The notes under the pieces were generated by a model. That model had not been told where the DNA came from, made no database searches, and was given only the letters and a program-made list of their open reading frames with translations. Below, in pieces: positions 54,316 through 63,882 of a stretch of DNA of 64,000 nt; the stretch's first letter is position 1, and each line of letters begins with the position of its first letter. The position numbers and the translations under genes are program-made. This DNA comes from Allotamlana fucoidanivorans. Its GTDB lineage: Bacteria; Bacteroidota; Bacteroidia; Flavobacteriales; Flavobacteriaceae. The stretch is taken from positions 164,288 through 228,287 of the forward strand of contig NZ_VDCS01000008.1 of NCBI RefSeq assembly GCF_006265225.1, in the 5' to 3' direction.

Positions 54316-55767
54316 ATGGCGTCTCATTACGAAGCACCTATTAGAAGACCTTTAGTTACAGGTAACAAATCATACCACGACGTTACTGTGGATGTAGCAA
54401 GGCCTGTTGAAGGAAAAGCAAACAAACAATGGTGGATAGTTTTTGGTATTTCACTGGTCGCTTTCCTTTGGGGAATCGGATGTATTTTATATACCATATC
54501 TACAGGTATTGGAACTTGGGGGTTAAACAAGACCGTTGGATGGGCTTGGGATATTACTAACTTCGTTTGGTGGGTTGGTATTGGTCACGCAGGAACCCTT
54601 ATCTCAGCGGTACTTTTATTATTCCGTCAGAAATGGAGAATGGCCATTAACCGTTCGGCAGAGGCGATGACTATCTTCTCGGTAGTTCAAGCGGGATTAT
54701 TCCCAATCATTCACATGGGTCGCCCATGGTTAGGGTACTGGGTGTTACCTATACCTAACCAATTTGGTTCTTTATGGGTAAACTTTAATTCACCATTACT
54801 TTGGGATGTATTTGCAATCTCAACCTATTTATCAGTTTCATTAGTATTCTGGTGGACGGGGTTATTACCTGACTTTGCAATGTTACGTGACCGTGCTATA
54901 AAACCGTTCCAAAAGAAAATATACGCTTTATTGAGTTTCGGATGGTCTGGTAGAGCTAAAGATTGGCAACGTTTTGAAGAAGTATCTTTGGTACTGGCTG
55001 GTTTAGCAACCCCTTTAGTACTTTCTGTACATACCATTGTATCGTTTGACTTCGCAACATCGGTTATACCTGGATGGCATACAACCATCTTCCCGCCGTA
55101 TTTCGTTGCAGGTGCGGTATTCTCTGGATTCGCCATGGTAAACACTTTACTTATTATTATGAGAAAAGTATGTAATCTAGAAGATTATATTACTGTACAA
55201 CATATTGAATTAATGAACATTGTAATTATGATTACAGGTTCTATAGTAGGTGTGGCTTATATTACAGAGTTATTTATTGCATGGTATTCTGGAGTGGAGT
55301 ATGAGCAGTATGCCTTCTTAAATAGAGCAACAGGGCCTTACTGGTGGGCTTACTGGGCAATGATGACTTGTAACGTGTTCTCGCCGCAGTTTATGTGGTT
55401 CAAAAAACTTAGAACGAGTATTATGTTCTCATTCTTTATCTCAATTGTGGTAAACATAGGTATGTGGTTTGAGCGTTTTGTAATTATTGTAACCTCGTTG
55501 CACCGTGATTATTTACCATCATCTTGGACGATGTTCTCACCTACATTTGTAGATATAGGTATATTTATAGGAACAATTGGATTCTTCTTTGTATTGTTCT
55601 TATTATACTCTAGAACATTCCCTGTAATTGCACAGGCAGAGGTTAAAACGATTTTAAAATCTTCAGGAGACAAGTATAAAAACTTAAGAGAAGCTGGTAA
55701 AAGTTTAGTAGGAACTGGTGCTGATGCTAGAACTTCAGGAGACATTAATAAAGAAACACAAAACTAA
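54316..55767 (+). CDS. actC: Alternative complex III subunit ActC, NrfD-like quinol-oxidising membrane protein
   Basis: A 483-residue NrfD/PsrC-family membrane protein with about ten helices, predicted to hold the quinol site. Typical stretches are WWVGIGHAGTLISAVLLLFR (with the conserved histidine after GIG) and IHMGRPWLGYWVLPIPNQFG. It is encoded 28 bases after actB and 9 bases before actD, as in other ACIII operons. Confidence 0.95.
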   Translation: MASHYEAPIRRPLVTGNKSYHDVTVDVARPVEGKANKQWWIVFGISLVAFLWGIGCILYTISTGIGTWGLNKTVGWAWDITNFVWWVGIGHAGTLISAVLLLFRQKWRMAINRSAEAMTIFSVVQAGLFPIIHMGRPWLGYWVLPIPNQFGSLWVNFNSPLLWDVFAISTYLSVSLVFWWTGLLPDFAMLRDRAIKPFQKKIYALLSFGWSGRAKDWQRFEEVSLVLAGLATPLVLSVHTIVSFDFATSVIPGWHTTIFPPYFVAGAVFSGFAMVNTLLIIMRKVCNLEDYITVQHIELMNIVIMITGSIVGVAYITELFIAWYSGVEYEQYAFLNRATGPYWWAYWAMMTCNVFSPQFMWFKKLRTSIMFSFFISIVVNIGMWFERFVIIVTSLHRDYLPSSWTMFSPTFVDIGIFIGTIGFFFVLFLLYSRTFPVIAQAEVKTILKSSGDKYKNLREAGKSLVGTGADARTSGDINKETQN

Positions 55768-55776
55768 AAGTAGCAT

Positions 55777-56307
55777 ATGGAAGCTTCAAAAGTAATTCAC
55801 GCTATTTATACAGACGATGATATTTTGATGTCTGCTGTAAAAAAGGTTAAGGCAGAAAAACATCATATAGAAGAGGTTTATACACCATTTCCTGTTCACG
55901 GACTAGATCGTGCCATGGGATTAGCACCAACACGTATTGCTATCACCGCTTTTTTATATGGGTTGGTTGGCTTAACGGTGGCTATCACCATGATGAATTT
56001 TATCATGATTGAAGATTGGCCACAAAACATTGGTGGTAAACCAAGTTTTAGTTACATTGAAAACATGCCGGCATTTGTGCCTATCATGTTTGAGTTAACG
56101 GTATTTTTCGCAGCGCATTTAATGGTAATTACATTTTACTTACGTAGCAGAATGTGGCCATTTAAGAAATCTGAAAATCCTGATCCCAGAACCACGGATG
56201 ATCATTTCTTAATGGAAATTGCCGTTCATGGAAATGAGGAAGCCTTAGTAGGTTTATTAAAAGATACTGGAGCCGTAGAAGTTAATTTAGTAGATAAAGC
56301 CCATTAA
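55777..56307 (+). CDS. actD: Alternative complex III subunit ActD (DUF3341)
   Basis: A 176-residue DUF3341 protein with two membrane helices (about residues 55-80 and 100-125) and YTPFPVHGLDRAMGLAPTRI at the N-terminal family signature. It is a structural membrane subunit of ACIII with no cofactor motif, 9 bases from both neighbours. Confidence 0.93.
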   Translation: MEASKVIHAIYTDDDILMSAVKKVKAEKHHIEEVYTPFPVHGLDRAMGLAPTRIAITAFLYGLVGLTVAITMMNFIMIEDWPQNIGGKPSFSYIENMPAFVPIMFELTVFFAAHLMVITFYLRSRMWPFKKSENPDPRTTDDHFLMEIAVHGNEEALVGLLKDTGAVEVNLVDKAH

Positions 56308-56315
56308 TAGAGAAC

Positions 56316-56867
56316 ATGAAAAGCTTAATTAAAATAGTAGTAATAGCAGTTGTTTTTGTAGGCGTTTCTTGTAATAAGAAAACAGCGCCAAACTATCAAT
56401 TCATGCCAAATATGTATGAGTCTGCTGGATATGAAACGTATGGTGAAGCGGCATTTCCTAATGGGGTTGAAGCACAGTTACCTGCTGAAGGTACAGTACC
56501 TAGAGGATTCGTACCTTTTGATATTGAAAATTCAACAGAAGGTTATGCGTTGGCAAAAGAAACTTTAAAAAGTCCTTTAGATTCAACACAAGTAGATTTT
56601 GTTAGAGGGAAAGAACTTTATGATATTTATTGTGGTATTTGCCATGGTACAAAGGGTAACGGACAAGGTAACTTAGTAAAAAGAGAAAAAATATTAGGTA
56701 TTCCTAGTTATGACGATGCAGGGAGAGCTATCAATGAAGGTAGCATCTACCATACCATCTATTACGGGAAAAACGCCATGGGATCGTATGCTAACCAGCT
56801 TAACGAAGAAGAGCGTTGGCAAGTTGTGTCATATGTTTTACAGTTGAAAGCAGATTTAGAAAAATAA
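56316..56867 (+). CDS. actE: Alternative complex III subunit ActE, monohaem cytochrome c lipoprotein
   Basis: A 183-residue lipoprotein (VVFVGVSC, lipobox cysteine near residue 19) with one haem site in YDIYCGICHGTKGNGQGNLV and a downstream methionine ligand candidate in GKNAMGSYANQL. It is the electron-exit cytochrome of ACIII. The tail VVSYVLQLKADLEK is the usual C-terminal helix of class I cytochromes. Confidence 0.94.
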   Translation: MKSLIKIVVIAVVFVGVSCNKKTAPNYQFMPNMYESAGYETYGEAAFPNGVEAQLPAEGTVPRGFVPFDIENSTEGYALAKETLKSPLDSTQVDFVRGKELYDIYCGICHGTKGNGQGNLVKREKILGIPSYDDAGRAINEGSIYHTIYYGKNAMGSYANQLNEEERWQVVSYVLQLKADLEK

Positions 56868-56889
56868 GATTGATAAGATTACTATAGAT

Positions 56890-58242
56890 ATGTATACATT
56901 TTCAAATAAATTAAGAACATTTTCCTTCATTCTAATTATTTTAGGAGCATTAGGTGTGGGTTATGGTTTTATGACATCTCATAAATCTTTTGAAGAGGTT
57001 GAGCACTTGTTGGCAGAAGAATCGCATCATGAAGGTGGTCATGCAGAAGTAGCGCATGACGAAGCTAGTCATGGAGCACATGCAACTGTTAACTCACATG
57101 GTGAGGAGGCTCATGCTGAAGTTGATGCACATGCTAAACACGTTGAGCATGTACAACATCAAATAGCTAACAGACCTTGGTCGGCATTATATGTAGCTGC
57201 CTTTTTCTTTATGATGATTGCCTTAGGTGTATTAGCATTTTATGCTATTCAAATTGCATCACAAGCAGGATGGTCACCAGTATTATTTCGGGTAATGGAA
57301 GGTATCACCGCTTATCTATTACCTGGAGCGTTAATTGTTTTAGCTATTGCCGTAGCCTCTGGAACTATAGGACACTATAACTTATTTGTTTGGATGGATC
57401 CTGATGTAGTAGCTCATGATAAATTAATTCAAGGAAAATCAGGTTGGTTAAATTTAACAGGCTTTATAATTAGAGGTCTTATATTTATAGGAGGATGGGT
57501 TTTATACCGTCATTTTTCTAGAAAGTTCTCTATCGCTCAAGATACCGCCGAAGATAAAAGTAACTTTAAAAAGTCATTCCGTATTTCTGCAGCATTCTTA
57601 GTATTCTTTATTTATACCGAATCTATGATGTCTTGGGATTGGATTATGAGTGTTGATCCGCACTGGTTTTCTACCTTATTTGGATGGTATGTGTTTGCTA
57701 GTATGTTTGTAAGTGGTATTACAGTTATTGCCTTAATTTCTATTTATTTAAAATCTAGAGGGTATTTGGAGTTTGTAAATGAGAATCACTTACATGATGT
57801 AGCTAAGTTTATGTTTGCCATGAGTATTTTCTGGACCTATTTATGGTTCTCACAATTCATGTTGATTTGGTATTCAAATATTCCAGAGGAAGTAACCTAT
57901 TTTATAGCGCGCTTTAATGATTATAAATTACCGTTCTTAGGTATGGTAGTTTTAAACTTTGTATTCCCAATACTAATGTTAATGAATGCTGATTACAAAC
58001 GTATTCCTTGGTTTGTTGTAATGACAGGTCTAGTAATATTATTTGGGCATTACGTTGATATATTTAATATGATAATGCCTGCTACTGTTGGAGATAGATG
58101 GTTTATAGGTATTCCAGAAATTAGCGCCATTTTACTTTTCGCAGGATTGTTCATTTTTGTAGTGTTTACAGCACTTACAAAAGCACCATTGCTTGTTAAA
58201 GGCTATCCGCTAAGAAAAGAAAGTGAAGATTTTCATTATTAA
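56890..58242 (+). CDS. actF: Alternative complex III subunit ActF with a histidine-rich loop
   Basis: A 450-residue membrane protein of the ActF (quinol:cytochrome c oxidoreductase) family, about ten helices, related to ActC but without the full quinol site. Between the first helix and the second lies a His/Glu/Ala-rich loop (about residues 38-92), with about a dozen histidines in EESHHEGGHAEVAHDEASHG and the following residues. Conserved stretches include ESMMSWDWIMSVDPHWFSTL and FVSGITVIALISIYLKSRGY. It precedes coxB by 31 bases. Confidence 0.92.
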   Translation: MYTFSNKLRTFSFILIILGALGVGYGFMTSHKSFEEVEHLLAEESHHEGGHAEVAHDEASHGAHATVNSHGEEAHAEVDAHAKHVEHVQHQIANRPWSALYVAAFFFMMIALGVLAFYAIQIASQAGWSPVLFRVMEGITAYLLPGALIVLAIAVASGTIGHYNLFVWMDPDVVAHDKLIQGKSGWLNLTGFIIRGLIFIGGWVLYRHFSRKFSIAQDTAEDKSNFKKSFRISAAFLVFFIYTESMMSWDWIMSVDPHWFSTLFGWYVFASMFVSGITVIALISIYLKSRGYLEFVNENHLHDVAKFMFAMSIFWTYLWFSQFMLIWYSNIPEEVTYFIARFNDYKLPFLGMVVLNFVFPILMLMNADYKRIPWFVVMTGLVILFGHYVDIFNMIMPATVGDRWFIGIPEISAILLFAGLFIFVVFTALTKAPLLVKGYPLRKESEDFHY

Positions 58243-58273
58243 TTAAGATTTAAATAAAGACGAACACGATAAT

Positions 58274-59341
58274 ATGACTGCTTTATTAACAATTACAGTT
58301 TTAGTATTTATTTTAATTGCCATTTGGCAAATGGTAAAGATTTTTGACTTGGCGCAGGCCAAAGTGGAAAATGCTCAAGTTGCTACAGATAATGACAATA
58401 CCATGAATGGTTACTTAATGATGGGGTTCTTAGCTTTCATTTATGTAATTACCATTGTTTGTGTTGTAAAATGGGGTGATTTACCGTTACTATCCAATGC
58501 GGCTTCAGAGCACGGACCAACCATAGATGGGTTAATGATTACCTCATTAGTTATCATCTTTTTTGTGCAAACTGTAACGCAGTTTTTATTACACTACTTT
58601 GCGTTTAAATACAAAGGTGAAAAAGGCAAAAAAGCACTGTTCTTTGCAGATAATAATAAGTTAGAGGCTATTTGGACCATCATTCCTGTAATTGTATTAG
58701 CGGGCTTAATTATTTACGGATTGAACACGTGGATTAACATCATGGGAGTTGATGAAAGCGATGATCCATTAGTGGTTGAATTATATGCACAACAATTTAA
58801 CTGGAAGGCCAGATATGCTGGAGCTGATAATACATTAGGAAAAGCTAACGTACGTTTAATTGATATTGACCGCGCTAATATCTTAGGTTTAGATGAATCT
58901 GATCCTAATGCTCAGGATGATATCATTACTACTGAACTACACTTACCGGTTGGGAAACCAGTATTATTTAAAATGCGTTCTCAAGATGTTTTACACTCCG
59001 CTTATATGCCACATTTTAGAGCACAAATGAACTGCGTTCCAGGTATGATTACCCAATTTGGTTTCACGCCAACTGTAACTACAGCCGATATGCGTCAGAA
59101 TCCTGACATGCAAGAGAAGGTAAACAGAATTAACGATATAAGAGTTGAAAACAGCAAACCGTTGGTGGCTAAAGGAGAAGAAGCTTTAGAGCGCTATGAG
59201 TTTGATTATTTATTGATTTGTAATAAAATTTGTGGTAAATCACATTACAACATGCAAATGAAGATCGTTGTTGAAACTCAAGAAGAATATGATGCTTGGA
59301 TTAAAGAGCAGAAAGAATTCAAAAACTCTTTAATTAACTAA
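58274..59341 (+). CDS. coxB: Cytochrome c oxidase subunit II
   Basis: Subunit II of the haem-copper oxidase, 355 residues, with several N-terminal membrane helices and a periplasmic cupredoxin domain. The CuA site is complete: the histidine in DVLHSAYMPHFRAQMN and CNKICGKSHYNMQM (two Cys, His, Met). It carries no C-terminal haem c domain, so the complex is aa3-type rather than caa3, with electrons delivered from ACIII. Its N-terminus (residues about 1-80) is longer than in mitochondrial homologues. Confidence 0.95.
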   Translation: MTALLTITVLVFILIAIWQMVKIFDLAQAKVENAQVATDNDNTMNGYLMMGFLAFIYVITIVCVVKWGDLPLLSNAASEHGPTIDGLMITSLVIIFFVQTVTQFLLHYFAFKYKGEKGKKALFFADNNKLEAIWTIIPVIVLAGLIIYGLNTWINIMGVDESDDPLVVELYAQQFNWKARYAGADNTLGKANVRLIDIDRANILGLDESDPNAQDDIITTELHLPVGKPVLFKMRSQDVLHSAYMPHFRAQMNCVPGMITQFGFTPTVTTADMRQNPDMQEKVNRINDIRVENSKPLVAKGEEALERYEFDYLLICNKICGKSHYNMQMKIVVETQEEYDAWIKEQKEFKNSLIN

Positions 59342-59372
59342 TTAATTTTAAAAAGAAAAACGAAACAAGATT

Positions 59373-61166
59373 ATGTCAGCACACGCAGATACTCACGCTC
59401 ACGCCGAAGACCACGGACATCATCATAAAGAGACGTTTGTCACTAAATATATTTTTAGTCAAGATCATAAAATGATTGCTAAACAGTATTTGGTTACAGG
59501 TACTATTATGGGGGTTATTGGGGTATTAATGTCTTTAATGTTCCGTATGCAAATTGCATGGCCAGAACAACCAAATGTATTATTTGAAGCTTTACTGGGT
59601 AAATGGGCTCCTGATGGCGTTATGGATGCTGATATCTATTTGGCATTAGTAACCATTCATGGAACTATCATGGTATTCTTTGTACTTACGGCTGGTCTTA
59701 GTGGTACATTTAGTAATTTGTTAATTCCATTACAAATTGGTGCACGTGATATGGCATCAGGCTTCTTAAACATGGTATCTTATTGGTTGTTTTTCCTTTC
59801 AAGTGTTATCATGGTTATCTCATTGTTTGTTGAAGCAGGTCCTGCTGCCGCTGGGTGGACTATTTATCCACCGTTAAGTGCCCTGCCTATGGCTCAAGGA
59901 GGTTCTGGTATGGGTATGACGTTATGGTTAGTGTCTATGGCTATTTTCATTGCTTCATCATTACTTGGTTCTCTAAACTATATTGTTACAGTACTTAACT
60001 TACGTACAAAAGGTATGACCATGACAAGACTGCCTTTAACCATTTGGGCATTCTTTGTAACAGCAATTATTGGGGTGATTTCATTCCCTGTATTATTATC
60101 TGCTGCTTTGTTATTGATTATGGATAGAAGTTTTGGTACGTCATTTTTCTTATCAGATATTTTCATTCAAGGGGAGGTATTACATTATCAAGGAGGTTCA
60201 CCTGTTTTATTTGAACACTTATTCTGGTTCTTAGGTCACCCTGAAGTTTACATTGTGATTTTACCGGCTATGGGTCTAGTGTCAGAAATTATGGCCTCTA
60301 ATTCACGTAAACCAATTTTCGGATACCGTGCCATGATTGCTTCTATTTTAGCTATTGCCTTCTTATCAACAATAGTATGGGGGCACCATATGTTCGTTTC
60401 AGGAATGAATCCTTTCTTAGGATCTGTATTTACCTTTACAACATTATTAATTGCTATTCCATCAGCTGTAAAAGCCTTCAACTGGATAACAACCCTTTGG
60501 AAAGGAAACTTACAAATGAATCCAGCAATGTTATTCTCTATTGGATTTGTATCAACATTCATTACTGGAGGTTTAACAGGAATCATTTTAGGGGATAGTG
60601 CCTTAGATATTAATGTACACGATACCTATTTTGTTGTGGCTCACTTCCACTTAGTAATGGGTATATCTGCATTGTATGGTATGTTTGCAGGTATTTACCA
60701 TTGGTTCCCTAAAATGTATGGACGTATGTTAAATAAAAACTTAGGTTATATTCACTTTTGGTTAACAGCTATTTGTGCTTACGGTGTGTTCTTTCCTATG
60801 CACTTTATAGGTATGGCTGGTTTACCACGAAGATATTACACAAATTCAAATTTTCCGTTATTTGACGATCTAGCGAATGTTAACGTTGTAATTACCATAT
60901 TTGCACTGATTGGAGGTATTGTTCAAATAGTGTACTTATATAACTTCTTTTCTAGTATTTACTTTGGAAAGAAAGCAACACAAAACCCATGGAGATCCAC
61001 AACATTAGAATGGACCACCCCAGTAGAGCATATTCATGGTAACTGGCCAGGGGACATTCCTCATGTACACCGTTGGGCTTATGACTATAGTAAACCAGGT
61101 CATGATGTTGATTTTGTACCTCAAATAGTCCCGTTAAAAGAAGGGGAAGAAGAGTTACACCATTAA
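59373..61166 (+). CDS. coxA: Cytochrome c oxidase subunit I
   Basis: Catalytic subunit of a haem-copper oxygen reductase, 597 residues, 12 core helices. Ligand histidines are seen in VTIHGTIMVFFVL, FLGHPEVYIVILPAMGLVSE (CuB His with the cross-linked Tyr, an A1-type feature), WGHHMFVSGMNPF (CuB His pair) and VVAHFHLVMG (haem ligands). The N-terminus is histidine-rich (SAHADTHAHAEDHGHHHKET, seven His). Subunit III is not in this operon: a terminator follows and then ruvB. Confidence 0.97.
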   Translation: MSAHADTHAHAEDHGHHHKETFVTKYIFSQDHKMIAKQYLVTGTIMGVIGVLMSLMFRMQIAWPEQPNVLFEALLGKWAPDGVMDADIYLALVTIHGTIMVFFVLTAGLSGTFSNLLIPLQIGARDMASGFLNMVSYWLFFLSSVIMVISLFVEAGPAAAGWTIYPPLSALPMAQGGSGMGMTLWLVSMAIFIASSLLGSLNYIVTVLNLRTKGMTMTRLPLTIWAFFVTAIIGVISFPVLLSAALLLIMDRSFGTSFFLSDIFIQGEVLHYQGGSPVLFEHLFWFLGHPEVYIVILPAMGLVSEIMASNSRKPIFGYRAMIASILAIAFLSTIVWGHHMFVSGMNPFLGSVFTFTTLLIAIPSAVKAFNWITTLWKGNLQMNPAMLFSIGFVSTFITGGLTGIILGDSALDINVHDTYFVVAHFHLVMGISALYGMFAGIYHWFPKMYGRMLNKNLGYIHFWLTAICAYGVFFPMHFIGMAGLPRRYYTNSNFPLFDDLANVNVVITIFALIGGIVQIVYLYNFFSSIYFGKKATQNPWRSTTLEWTTPVEHIHGNWPGDIPHVHRWAYDYSKPGHDVDFVPQIVPLKEGEEELHH

Positions 61167-61190
61167 TTATAATATGCTAAGTATACATAT

Positions 61191-61222
61191 AAGGCCTTTC
61201 CTGATTTAGGAAAGGCTTTTTG
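61191..61222 (+). terminator. Rho-independent terminator of the act-cox operon
   Basis: Stem GCCTTTCCT/AGGAAAGGC (61194-61202 with 61208-61216) with loop GATTT, followed by TTTTT. It lies 25 bases after the coxA stop. Confidence 0.92.
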
Positions 61223-61224
61223 TT

Positions 61225-61232
61225 TATATTTG
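61225..61232 (+). promoter_or_regulatory. Candidate -7 element of ruvB (TATATTTG)
   Basis: Perfect TAnnTTTG immediately after the coxA terminator and 43 bases before the ruvB ATG. The -33 position falls in the terminator loop and is poor. Confidence 0.45.
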
Positions 61233-61275
61233 TTTTAATCAAAGGGTTCAATAGTTTATTTAAGATGATGTTGCC

Positions 61276-62298
61276 ATGAATGAAAATTTAGATCCAACAA
61301 ATAATAATTTTTCACCAGAAGAATTTGACGTAGAAAGAAAGTTAAGACCGTTAGTGTTTCACGACTTTACAGGGCAGGATCAGGTGTTGGAGAATTTACA
61401 AGTGTTTGTTCAAGCGGCTAATTTGCGAACAGAAGCTTTAGATCACACATTATTTCATGGTCCTCCTGGCTTAGGCAAAACCACCTTGGCACATATTTTG
61501 GCTAATGAACTTAATGTTGGTATAAAAGTAACTTCAGGGCCTGTTTTAGATAAGCCAGGTGATTTGGCAGGGTTGCTTACTAATCTTGAAGAGCGTGATG
61601 TGCTGTTTATTGATGAGATTCATCGATTAAGTCCTATTGTAGAAGAATATTTGTATTCGGCTATGGAAGATTATAAGATTGATATCATGATTGAAACAGG
61701 ACCAAATGCCAGAACTGTTCAAATTAATTTAAATCCATTTACTTTAGTAGGAGCTACCACACGGTCGGGTTTGTTAACATCGCCAATGCGAGCGCGATTT
61801 GGGATTCAGAGCCGACTTCAATATTACAAAACTGATTTATTGACTACCATTATTCAACGCAGTGCAAGTATTTTAGATGTGCCTATCTCTATGCAAGCGG
61901 CTATTGAAATTGCAGGTAGAAGTAGAGGAACGCCTCGTATTGCCAACGCCTTGTTGCGCCGGGTTCGTGATTTTGCTCAAATAAAAGGCAATGGTGATAT
62001 TGATATAAGGATTGCCAAATATGCGTTAGAAGCCTTAAATGTAGATGCACATGGGCTCGATGAGATGGATAATAAAATACTATCTACTATAATTGATAAG
62101 TTTAAAGGAGGTCCAGTGGGGATTACAACAATTGCCACTGCTGTGAGCGAGAGTCCTGAGACTATTGAAGAAGTTTATGAACCCTTCTTAATTCAACAAG
62201 GATTTATTATGCGAACCCCTAGAGGAAGAGAGGTTACCGAACAAGCTTATAAACATTTGGGGAGAATAAAAGGATCTATACAGGGCGGACTTTTCTAA
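61276..62298 (+). CDS. ruvB: Holliday junction branch-migration helicase RuvB
   Basis: AAA+ ATPase motor of the RuvABC resolvasome, 340 residues. It has Walker [13 protein letters not shown] (residues 62-73), Walker [10 protein letters not shown], sensor 1 [11 protein letters not shown], the sensor 2 arginine in [20 protein letters not shown] and the C-terminal winged helix ending [20 protein letters not shown]. It stands alone; ruvA and ruvC are elsewhere. Confidence 0.98.
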   Translation: MNENLDPTNNNFSPEEFDVERKLRPLVFHDFTGQDQVLENLQVFVQAANLRTEALDHTLFHGPPGLGKTTLAHILANELNVGIKVTSGPVLDKPGDLAGLLTNLEERDVLFIDEIHRLSPIVEEYLYSAMEDYKIDIMIETGPNARTVQINLNPFTLVGATTRSGLLTSPMRARFGIQSRLQYYKTDLLTTIIQRSASILDVPISMQAAIEIAGRSRGTPRIANALLRRVRDFAQIKGNGDIDIRIAKYALEALNVDAHGLDEMDNKILSTIIDKFKGGPVGITTIATAVSESPETIEEVYEPFLIQQGFIMRTPRGREVTEQAYKHLGRIKGSIQGGLF

Positions 62299-62470
62299 AA
62301 TAGTATATTTTTAAAATCTCTTAAGCCGTTTGTAGAAGATCATATGTCGTTGGTCGAATTAGCGGTAACATAACAAATATATTGGCTAATTATCTGCAAT
62401 TTTGTAAGGTATGTAATAAAGGTGTTAGTTTTGCTTTAAGATACTTTTAACAAATCTAAATCTTTATGCC

Positions 62471-63811
62471 ATGAGAAGCCCAAACTACTATATTCTATTG
62501 GTAATATTAATGTTAATATTAAGCGCATGTGAAAACGATCATGATTACTACACACCTACACCTTTACAGGAAAATTTAGAAAACCGCTTAATTGATTTAT
62601 ATGGTTCATTAGAATCTTTAGAGCTACCAGCTTCTAATGATTTTACCGCTATCCCAAGTGATGTTAAAAATCCTCTTACTTCGGCTAAGGTAAAATTAGG
62701 AAAGTTTTTATATCACGAAACGGCATTAGCTTTGAATCCAACTAAAGAAGAAGGTATGGGTACCTATTCATGTGCCAGTTGTCATCATGCTGCTGCCGGA
62801 TTTCAAAGTGGAATCATACAAGGTATTGGAGAAGGAGGCATAGGTTTTGGTATTCATGGTGAAGACAGAGTTAAATCTTCAACCTATGAAGCAAATGAAA
62901 TTGATGTGCAACCTATTAGATCTCCCAGCATTCTTAATGCCGCATATCAAGAAGTTATGCTATGGAATGGTCAATTTGGAGCTAAGGGAATGAATGCAGG
63001 AACAGAAGCTAGTTGGACACCAGGAACACCAAAAGAAACGAATACCTTAGGTTTTGAAGGCGTAGAAACTCAGGCTATCGCAGGACTTGGTGTTCATAGA
63101 ATGATGGTTGATAAAAATATTTTGTATAATGCTAATTATATAGATTTGTTTGATGAGGCCTTTCCTAATGATCTGGAGGAAATACGCTATAGTAAAACAA
63201 ATGCAGGTTTAGCTATTGCTGCTTATGAAAGAACTGTATTGCCAAATGAAGCGCCTTTTCAAAAATGGCTTAAGGGGGATGTTAAAGCCATGAGTAATGA
63301 AGAATTGGCTGGGGCATTGTTGTTTTTTGATAAGGCTAAGTGCTACATATGTCACTCTGGTCCTGGTTTAAACGGCATGAGCTTTCATGCTTTAGGGATG
63401 AATGATTTAGCTGGAGAAAACGTGTTCAATGATATTGATGAGGCTACTCGAAAAGGAAGAGGAGGTTTTACGGGTAAAGAAGAAGATAATTTTAAGTTTA
63501 AAACGCCACAATTGTACAATCTTAAAGATGTTGAATTTTTAGGCCATGGAGGAAGTTTTAGTTCGGTAAAAGAAGTGGTTACTTATAAGAATAAAGGTGT
63601 AGCTGAAAATGCGGAAGTACCTTTAAATAAGTTGTCTTCTTTATTTGTTCCTCTAGGTTTGTCAGAACATGAGGTAGATTTGATAGCACTGTTTATTGAA
63701 AACTCGTTATATGATTCAAAATTAATGCGTTATCAGCCCGAAAGTTTACCTTCAGGTAATTGCTTAATCAACGCAGATGCCCAATCTTCTGAGGATATGG
63801 GGTGCAATTAA
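62471..63811 (+). CDS. Di-haem cytochrome c peroxidase, MauG-like lipoprotein
   Basis: A 446-residue exported protein with lipobox MLILSAC (Cys20), predicted to reduce hydrogen peroxide with electrons from cytochrome c in the periplasm. Haem sites are CASCHH (101-105) and CYICHSG (about 291-295); LGKFLYHETALALNPTK precedes the first. The C-terminal GNCLINADAQSSEDMGC looks complete, so the mobile element that begins just after the stop has not truncated it. It is not obviously in an operon. Some relatives act in respiration or iron metabolism rather than detoxification. Confidence 0.88.
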   Translation: MRSPNYYILLVILMLILSACENDHDYYTPTPLQENLENRLIDLYGSLESLELPASNDFTAIPSDVKNPLTSAKVKLGKFLYHETALALNPTKEEGMGTYSCASCHHAAAGFQSGIIQGIGEGGIGFGIHGEDRVKSSTYEANEIDVQPIRSPSILNAAYQEVMLWNGQFGAKGMNAGTEASWTPGTPKETNTLGFEGVETQAIAGLGVHRMMVDKNILYNANYIDLFDEAFPNDLEEIRYSKTNAGLAIAAYERTVLPNEAPFQKWLKGDVKAMSNEELAGALLFFDKAKCYICHSGPGLNGMSFHALGMNDLAGENVFNDIDEATRKGRGGFTGKEEDNFKFKTPQLYNLKDVEFLGHGGSFSSVKEVVTYKNKGVAENAEVPLNKLSSLFVPLGLSEHEVDLIALFIENSLYDSKLMRYQPESLPSGNCLINADAQSSEDMGCN

Positions 63812-63882
63812 TTTTAAAGTTGCATCGCACAAAATAAGTAAATCAAAAATTGTAGTTTAGAGTTTTAAATAGAAGGCTGAGT

